Part shown: positions 1 through 9,200 of the stretch, in pieces
How positions within the stretch are numbered: position 1 is the first letter of the stretch
Layout: each line of letters starts with the position of its first letter
Origin: an uncultured Anaerolineales bacterium
GTDB lineage: Bacteria > Chloroflexota > Anaerolineae > Anaerolineales > UBA4823
DNA: 32,960 nucleotides
Assembly (NCBI GenBank): GCA_903872065.1
Contig: CAIQJJ010000649.1
Span: forward strand, 1-32,960
Reading direction: 5' to 3'
Notes under the pieces: generated by a model
Seen by the model: the letters and a program-made list of their open reading frames with translations, nothing else
Told to the model about the DNA's origin: nothing
Database searches by the model: none
Program-made: the position numbers and the translations under genes

Positions 1-64
1 CGTGAGCCTGTCGAAGCGTGAGCCTGTCGAAGCGTGAGCCTGTCGAAGCGTGAGCCTGTCGAAG
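1..64. repeat. Tandem direct repeat, 16-bp unit CGTGAGCCTGTCGAAG x4, open at the window edge
   Basis: Four perfect consecutive copies at 1-16, 17-32, 33-48 and 49-64; the array may continue left of the window. Confidence 0.97.
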
Positions 65-79
65 CGCCTCTTCAACCGG

Positions 80-130
80 ACATCCTTCGACAATCCTTCA
101 ACAATCCTTCGACAGGCTCAGGATGCCTCG
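80..130. repeat. Dispersed repeat arms (CCTTCGACA..., CCTTCGACAGGCTCAGGATGCCT)
   Basis: ATCCTTCGACAATCCTTCAACAATCCTTCGACAGGCTCAGGATGCCTCG; same core as at 24531-24622, 26728-26800 and, in reverse complement, 11543-11573 and 29936-30029. Confidence 0.85.
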
Positions 131-152
131 AACGCATCCCCTGGGAAAGACG

Positions 153-187
153 AAAAAAAGCCCCTTCCCGCAAGCACGGGAAGGGGC
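153..187 (-). terminator. Rho-independent terminator of the giant surface-protein gene
   Basis: On the - strand: GCCCCTTCCCG-TGCTTG-CGGGAAGGGGC followed by TTTTTTT; 11-bp perfect stem about 40 nt past the stop at 227. Confidence 0.93.
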
Positions 188-226
188 CAAAGACCATTCA
201 AGCAGCTCCCCCAGGGGAGGAATGGT

Positions 227-3200
227 TTACAGTTCGCGCCGCCGCCAGGCACGCCCCGCCGCCAGGCTCAAGCCCAGCAGCAGAGCCGCCGCCGCCAGCC
301 ACAGCCAAGACTGCGACGAATGAGCCGTGAAGTCGGTCAGCGTGATGGCCGTAGGGCCGAAACTAACCAGATAGTCTTCTGTCTCGCCATTGAGCAGCAG
401 TCCTGCCGAATCCATCTGAACGAGCGGAATCGCCGCAGCGCGCACGCGGATAAAGACATTGCTGTTAGCCACATAGCCCGCCGGGACCGACACTGTCACC
501 GATTCACTCACAGGACTGCCCGTGAGCCTGGAGCCTGAGTAGAAAGCGTCAAAGCTGCCATTGTTGTCCCAGTCAATCCATACTCCGTAGTACACGCGCA
601 CACTGCTTGCACTGCCATTGAGGATGACTGTCAAAGTGCTGCTGCCGCCAGCAACCCAGCCGGTGGAAGCAAAGGCCAGGCTGTCTTCGTCCAGTCCATC
701 CCCCGAGGCGGTGGCCGAGGCCTGTCCATCAGCCTCTACATCCACAACCGTACCTAGCCAGACTGCCTGGATGCCGCCAGCCGCGTCCGGGATATTATCC
801 CCGCCATCGGGGAAGATGGCATTGGCTGCGCCAGAGGCGGCAAAGGTGGTGGGATAGGTGGCCGGCAAATCACCCAGGTCAAAGCGGGTAGTGTAGAAAC
901 CGAAGTCATACGAGGTATCGGTTTCACCTTTCAACACTGTGGCGATCTCACTGGCGCCATCCGAGTCGCCGTCAACTTGATCGTTATTGCCAGCAGCGGT
1001 CGCATTTTCGGGCGAGGCGGCAACCCCTGCCGGAGTCGCCACACCAATTGTGTAGATCACATCTGCGACGCCGGTACCCGAGGTAGAGAAGTTCTCGTCC
1101 AAGAGCAGGTTGCCGAATTCGTAAGCGCCGTCCGCCTGGCTCAGGGTGTTAAGCGCGACCATCTCTCCATTGGGATAGACAGCGGTTAGAACAACCAACA
1201 CACCGCGAATCCCCGGCTCACCGGCATCCTGCACCCCATCATTATCCAGATCAAGCCAGACGAAGTCGCCCACAGCGGCCGGGTACAGGAAGTAGCCGAA
1301 GTCGCCTGTACTGTCAGTCGCCCCAGCCGCCACTGCGACGCTGTAAGGATCGACCTGGCTGTTGTTGTCGCTGCCATCAGCCGCCCCATCGCTGTGCCAG
1401 TAACCGTTGAGGATGCCCCAGTCATCGGTGACATCCACGCGATAGGTATCGTCGGGCAGGTTTACAAATTGGTAAGCTCCATTGGCATCAGTGGTCGTCG
1501 CGCCGACCCTGTTGCCATTGCTATCGTACAACACAACCGTCACGCCGGCAAAGCGTCCGGTCTCAGCGCCCAGGGTTCCATCCATATCGGTATCTTCCCA
1601 CAGCGTGCCAGCGATCGTGTTCGCCGCCGCGGCGGGTTCGTAACCGAAGTCCTGGCTGAGGTTGACTGCCCCAGCCGCCAGGGTCACAGTGGAACGGTCG
1701 GCGACGCCGCCATCCGGGTCTACTGTGTTGGTCAAGCCGCCCGGCAAAGTCGCCGTGTCTACCCGCACCGAGTAGGTCGCGGCGGACAGGTTGCCGAAGA
1801 AGTAACTGCCATTGTTATTCGTAACCGTGGTTTGCAGCAGCGCGCCCGAGGTATTGTTATACAGGCGCACCGTCACCCCTGCCAGACCCTCGCCGGTATC
1901 CGCTATACCGTCGCCATCGCGGTCGAGGAAGATCGTGTCGCCGATCAGGCCTTCCGTTGAAGTTTGCCCGGCGGGAGTATAGCCAAAGTCCTGGAAGGTA
2001 TTGCTGCTCCCAGCGATCGTGAGCGTGTTTTGATTGGTGCAGGCGCCGCCGCATACCTGGCCGGCGTCGGCGGTGTTGTTCGGGCGGCTGCTCTGCGCCA
2101 GCGCGCCCAAGACATGAGCTACATCATTGACCCAGACCGTGTAAGTCCCATTCGGCAGGCCAGGGAAGCTGTACTGCCCGGCGCTATCCGTCACAGTCGT
2201 CGCAATGACCTTGCCAGCCGCGTTTTTCAACGCCACTGTCACCCCCGCAATGCCAGGTTCGCCTGCGCCGAAGCTGCCATTGCCATTGACGTCCACGAAG
2301 ACCTGGTTGCCGATAGTGTACCCGGCGCTGGGCTTGTAGCCAAAGTCGGCGTTCACATAGACATCGCCTGGGGCCAACAAGATCGGCGTCGTCGTTTGAT
2401 TGTCGCAAACCACGCAGGTCGCGCCCGGTTCATCGGGATCGCCCGTTGAAACATAGCCGCCCGGCGCTGCGCCGCTGTTGACGCGCACCACATACGCGCC
2501 CGCCGGCAGAGCATCGAAATAGTACATCCCTGCCGCATCGGTCGTCGTCGAGGCTTCAACCACGTCGTCCGTCGTCCCAAAGAGGCCATCCGGCCCAGCC
2601 GTCAGCAGATCCACTGCGACGCCGCCCAGGCCAGCTTCGCCGGGATCCTGCACGCCGTCGCCATCCGCGTCAATCCAGATGCGGTCGCCGATTGCGCCCA
2701 GGCCATCATTGCCAGTGACATCCAATATGGCCGACCAGTTGTAGCCGAAGTCCACATCCAAATTCTTCTCCCCCACCGCCAATGTCAAGTCTGCCAAATG
2801 CGGCAGGCCGCCATCCAGATCATAAGTCGGGTTCTCGGCCAGGCCAGCCGGCAGCGATGAGTCAATCACCGCCACTGTATACGCGCCGGATTTGACATTG
2901 GTAAAGAGGTAATGTCCCTCATTGTCCGTAACCGTCGTCAGGCAGTCCACAGTTGAGACGCAAACGCCATCTTGCAGTTCCACGATGACATTCGGAATGC
3001 CTGGTTCGCCAGCATCCTGCACCCCGTCGCCATTTTCATCCAACCAGACATAGTCGCCAAAGGTCGCCGGGCGAACAAAGCCAAAGTCATAGGTATCGTC
3101 GGTCTGCCCCTTGAGAACTGTCGCCGCCTGGCCATCCGGGTCGTCCGAGTCGACGGACGCGTCTCCTCCAACGTGCAAGAAGGTGGACGCGTAACCAGAC

Positions 3201-6200
3201 GGAGGGATCACGCTGAGCGAGAAGGTCGGCTCATCCGCGACGGCGCCAACGCCATCAAAGTTCTCATCGAGCAGCAAATTGCCAAAGCGGTAAAGGCCAT
3301 TCAGATCGGTGGTTGTTGCCAGGACAGTAGCGCTGCCATCCAGCCAATCAATCGTCAGGCGAACCTCAAAGCCGCTCAAAGGAAGCTCGCCGGCATCCTG
3401 TATGCCATCGCTGTCGGCGTCTTCCCAGACGAAGTCGCCCACAGCGGCCGGGTACAGGAAGTAGCCGAAGTCGGCAGTTGTGTTAGTCTCCCCACCCGCC
3501 AGCGCGACGGTGTAAGGATCGAGCTGGCTGTTGTTGTCGCTGTCAGCGGCCGGCCCATCGCTGTGCCAGTAACCGTTGAGGAGTTCCCAGTCATCGGTAA
3601 CGTCCACGCGATATTCACCGTCGGGCAGGTTGGCGAATTGGTAATCCCCATTGCCATCGGTCATAGTCGCGCCAACAATATTGCCCTTGCTGTCGTACAA
3701 CACGACCGTCACACCGCCAAAGCGCAAGGTCTCAGCGCCCAGGGTTCCATCCGTGTCGGTATCTTCCCACAGCGTGCCAGAGAGCGTATTCGCCACGGTG
3801 GGTTGGTAACCGAAGTCCTGGTCGAGATCAACTGCGCCAGCCGCCAGGGTCACAATCGAGCGATTGACAATACCGCCATCCGGGTCTACTGTGTTGGTCA
3901 CGCCGGCCGGCAAAGTCGCCGCGTCCACCCGCACCGAGTAGGTCGCGGCGGACAGGTTGCCGAAGAAGTAGCGTCCATTCTCATCGGTAACCGTGGTTTG
4001 CAGCAGGGCGCCCGTGGTATTGTTGTACAGGCGCACTACCACTCCTTCCAAACCCTCGCCGGGGAAGAAAAATCCGTCGCCATCGCGATCCAGGAAGATC
4101 GTATCGCCGATCAGGCCTTCCGTTGAAGTTTGCCCGGCGGGAGTATAACCAAAGTCCTGGAAGAGATTGTCGCTCCCAGCGATCGTCAGCGTATTCTGAT
4201 TGCTGCAGGCGCCGCCGCATGCCTGGCCATTGTCGGCGGCGTTATTCGGGCGGCTGCTCTGCGCCAGCGATCCCAGGACATTGGCCACATCATTGACCCA
4301 GACCGTGTAGTCGCCCGGCAGGACATAGAAGGAATACCACCCATTAATCGTTATAGCCGTCGCAATGACCTTGCCAGCCGCGTTTTTCAACGCCACCGTC
4401 ACCCCTGGAATGCCAAGGTCGCCGCCATCCAGGCTGCCATTGCCGTTGAGATCCGCAAAGATCACATCACCGATGCCGTATCCAACATCCGGTATGTAGC
4501 CAAAGTCGGCGTTCAAGTACACATCGCCCGGGGCCAGCACGATGGGAGTGGTTGTCTGCCCGTCGCAGTCAGCGCAAGGGCCACCCTCATCGGGATCGCC
4601 CGTTTGGGTATAAGTCCCCAGGGTGGATTCATCCACCGCGACCACGTACGCGCCGGCCGCCAGGCCATCGAAGATGTAAAAGCCAGCCGCGTCGGTCGTC
4701 GTCGAGGCGGCGGTGACATCGTCCGCCGTCCCAAAGAGGCCGTCTGCGCCAGCCGTCAGCAGATTGACCGTAACGCCGCCCAGGCCGGCTTCGCCGGCGC
4801 CCTGCAGACCGTCGGCGCCCATATCAATCCAGAGGCGGTCGCCGATCGCTCCCGTCCCCGTCCCAGCGGTGACATCGGAGGTCGGCGCCCAGTTATAGCC
4901 GAAATCGGCCAGCAGCATTTCCTGGTTGGGGCGCAGCGTGACCGCCGCTCTGCCGGCGCTGCCCGTCCCATCATAATCATAGGTCGGGGACAGACCAGCC
5001 GCCAGGCCGCCCACAGAGACCGTGTAGTCGCCGGCCGGGACATTCTTGAAGAGATAGCGTCCATCCAGGTCGGTAACAGTAGTGCGGTTGACGGCACTGC
5101 CATAAGCGTCCGTCCCGCTCAAGGTCACGGTGAGGTTGGGGATGCCAGTCTCGCCAACATCCTGCACGCCGTCGCCATCTTCATCGAACCAGATATAATC
5201 GCCGAGCGCTGCGGGGAAAGGATCGGGGAAGCGATAGTCTTCCACCTCGCCGTTGGTCGCCAGGCCGCTGGGCTGCGCCATGCCTAACGTCGTGCTGCGG
5301 TAGAGGCGGAAACGGGCGTATAAGTACATCTCATTGCCGTCCGGGTTGTTCGCCAGGACGCTGCGCGGGATGTCAAAGGTCAGCGTGTGAGTGCCGGCCG
5401 CCAGGGCTTCATCCAAGAGGATGCGCTCGCCGCCGTCGTTCATATCGCCGTCGCGGTTCCAGTCAAACCAGGCGCTCAGGTAGCAAGGATTGGCCGCCGT
5501 GCAGGTGGCGCCGCCAACCACCACCTGGACACTGCCGCCGCCCTCGCCCACAGTCCAGGGCGCATTGAGAATGACGACGCCATCTTCATCATCACTGCCC
5601 GCCGCATCATCCCCGCTGGCGGCGGCGGTTTCGTAACCGCCCACCAGGACGCTGGCCGCCTGCGGCCCGCTCATTTCGGTGTCCGGAGGGAGCGCGCCCA
5701 GGTAAACCTGTCCCGAAGAAACCAGGACATGCTTGGCGCCATCGTTGGCGGCGGCGGTATTCTTATACGAATCCGGCAGATCGCCAAAGTCTACATTGGA
5801 GATAAAGCCAAAGTCGCGCCGGGCGGGGGAGGGGTCTGCGCCGAAGTCAACCAACGGGCTGGCCACGGCGTCAAAGAGTGTTACCCCATCATAGACGGTG
5901 GTCGTCGTCTGCTGGGCGCCGATCAGAGATGGCGCGCCGGCGTCGAGCGAAACCACATAGACCTCCCCTAACAGACCGCTAAAGCTGTAGTCGCCAGCGG
6001 CATCCGTCGTAGTCGAAGCGACCAGGTGAACATTGCCGGGGGTGCAGCTTCCTCCCTCGCACCACCACAGGTAGACCGGCGCATCGGCATAGCGCTCCAA
6101 CTCGGTCGCGCCGATCTCACCCACGCCCCCACTCTGACCTTGAGGATCGTCAGGATCGTACCAGACCGTGCCGATGATTTGATTCGGCCCGCTCAAGTCG

Positions 6201-9200
6201 TAACGATACGCCAGGTCGGCGTTCAGATCACAGTCTGTACACGCGCCGCCGCCAATGGATTCGACCACGCCGCCATTGATCGTGATGGCTGCAACCACAT
6301 TGTCAGCCGCACCTCCATCTCCATCCCAGGAGGCAGCCACACCAGCGGGGAAGTCAGCATCAAAAGCATTCACCTTGACAAAGTAAAGGCCGTCTGCCAG
6401 GCCGCTAAAGGTATAGAACCCGTTTTCATCCGTCTCTGTGGTCGCAAGGATCGTGCAGGCGTAATCACTACATAACCACACCGTCACGTAGGGAACGCCG
6501 ACTTCTCCCGCGCTGAGCAGGTGATCGTCGTCCAGGTCAATCCAAACCAGGTCGCCGATCATGCCGCCATCCGGCTTGAAGCCGAAGTCAGCGCCCATGT
6601 AATTCGTCCCGTTGTAGAAAAGTCTCCCATCGCGCCCATCGCAGATCGTGCCGGCCGTCAGTCCAGCGCAAGGCTCGCCGTCAGCGCTTGGGTCGGCGGT
6701 CAGGGTTGTGTTGGCTGGCGGCGTGACCACCACGGCGTAATTGCCCGGCTGCAGACCGGTGAACTGATAGTAACCGGCCTCGCCGGTTACAGGGTCATTG
6801 GCCGTTGTCGTCGAATCCACCGCCGCGCCGACCAGAGATTCGGTCGGATCAAGCCACCCATTGCCATTGGCGTCTGTATAGCGGTATAGTTCAACATTAA
6901 CGCCGTTGATGCCAGGTTCAGTCGTCTGCTGAACGCCGTCGCCGTTGTTATCATAGTAAACCCGATCGCCAATCGCAGCCGGCGGCGCAAAGCCAAAATC
7001 CGCTGTCAGGTCACTTGGATCGGCGTCCGTCAAAGTCACGGGGATGTAAACCAGGTCTCCAGAGATTGTCCCAGTGGAGGGATAGTAAGCGCCGCCATAA
7101 ATATCCTTCGGCAGGAGGGCGGCGTCAACCGTTTTATCCACCACCACGCGATACACGCCCACCGGCAAACCGGTAAACAGGTATTTGCCGTCTGCGTCAG
7201 TGACCTGGGCCGTGACGGTGACATAGTTCCCGTCGCCGTCCCAATCCACCTGCAAATACACCGTCACGCCGGCAACGCCGGCCTCAGTCGCTTCTTGCGT
7301 CCCGTTCCCATTGACATCCTTAAAGACCGTATCACCAATGCTGCCCGATCCGACCGGCTTATAGCCGAAATCCTTATCCTCATAAGTCATATCGAGCAGG
7401 AAGGTGCTCTGATTGTCACGCGTGCTGTCGGGATCATACGACTGCACCACGCCCGCTGGCAGGCTGCCAGATGCCACCTGAACTGTGTAGTAAGCCCGCG
7501 GGTAACCGGTGAAATTGTAAATCCCATCCGAACCGGTTATCGGCGACTCAATCTGCCTCCCATCTGGGCCCAGCAAGCGTACCGTAACGCCAGGAATAGG
7601 CTCATCCGGGCCATTCATCGCCCCATTGCCATCCCAATCGAAGAAGATCTGGTTGCCAATGTTGTACACGCCGGCAGGGATATTATAGCCAAAGCTCACA
7701 TTGGTCAGGGCGGTATTATCGTCCAGATCGCCAACAAAGCCTGGGGTGACAGCGCCTGGAAGGTCTTCCAGATCATCCGTGCCGCTGGTCTGGGCAGGAT
7801 CATTCGACCGGCTGTCGCAAGTGGTGCAAACGCCGTTCTGGTTGACATCGGCAGTCTGACTGCCGGCAATCACAGAGGAACGCACCACCACGTAATAATA
7901 TCCCTGCCGCAGGTTGGTAAACGAGTAAGCGCCGTTTACATCTGTTGAAACCGTCTGTAAATACTGCCAGGAGCCACCCTCCTGAACACAGGTTCTGTTA
8001 TTTGCTACACCACTGATAGGCGCAAAAGTAGTCGCATTCAAACAAGCATACAGATCAACCGGAATATTGCGAATACCGGCATCGCCGGCATCCATCCCAG
8101 TCTGCCCGGCCCCCGTTCCTGGCTGAGTCCAAAGCGCCGTCTGCCAGCCATTGGTATTGTTGTCGTCGAACACTACGCCAGACAAGGTGCGCGTCTGAGC
8201 ATTCACCCCAATCGTCACATTGGCAGTATTAAATACGGGGGAATTGGCCGGCAGACCATTAGCAAATTTGCTGTTGGTGCTGGTAGCAGTGTTGATAGTT
8301 TCAGGGGAGGCGCCAGCCTGCGTGGCGCGCATGTAGACATGGATGTAGCGCGTCTGGCCAGGGTAGATCGGCCCAACATTATCCCAAGTCAAGGAGCCAA
8401 TGTCCGACGAAGACACCGATGGATTGGCTGAGACAAAATCGAAGTAATCATCGTTGAAGGTATCAACCAGCGGCACCGGGTTGAGTGTGCCAGAATCGCT
8501 GGCGCAAGGCTGATCGGTGGTAATGATCACGCCAAACCCATCCAAATCCAGGTCGCCGCGAGTGCCGCCGCCGCCTTTGCGGCCAACCAACTGAAATTCC
8601 AACAGGCTATCTAACAAACTGATAACGCCAGGATCACCAGCAAAGTCGCTCCATTCCCAGGTTTTGCCGACGCCCTTCACTGTCTCCGGATTGATCGTTT
8701 CGACAATTGTATATTCCGTACCAGTGCCGCCGCCAAAAGCCACCTGGGTTGCAGGAGCAGTAACAGTACCATTACCATCATAGGTATAAAGAGCAGCGCC
8801 AACAGGAAGGTTATTGTAATACACTTGAACTTCAAATTTATCGCCAGCCAAAAGATTGACACGCTCATGCAAGTTGGCGATAAACTGCACACCGGTGATC
8901 TTTCCGCCCATATTCCCCAGGTTATAGCCACTGATCCCCACATAGTTCGTACTATTGGTCATATCCGTATAGGAGTATTTTTCGTCCGGAGCGCCTACCG
9001 CATTAGCCGTACTCGACCAACGGGAATTGGCAGCTCCACCAGGCGGAGTCATAGTTGTGTCCGGATAAGCTTCTTTAGCCCATAGCTTATATGAACACGT
9101 GGCTGAACCCGCTGCACCCGAACCGGGCAGCTTATTGGTCAAGGCAATCAGGTAATCAATCGTATCGCCAACTACAATCGGATTGGTATTGACCACCGAT

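Noticed and set aside
1-130. CRISPR array at the left-edge direct repeats
   Set aside because: Repeats are directly abutting (16-bp period) with no spacers and no cas genes; the same core is a dispersed intergenic element.
2972-5287. Paired + strand ORFs of 384 and 385 aa (and 1394-2449) antisense to the giant gene
   Set aside because: They mirror the duplicated SdrD cassettes; their apparent similarity comes from the sense-strand duplication, not from real antisense genes.
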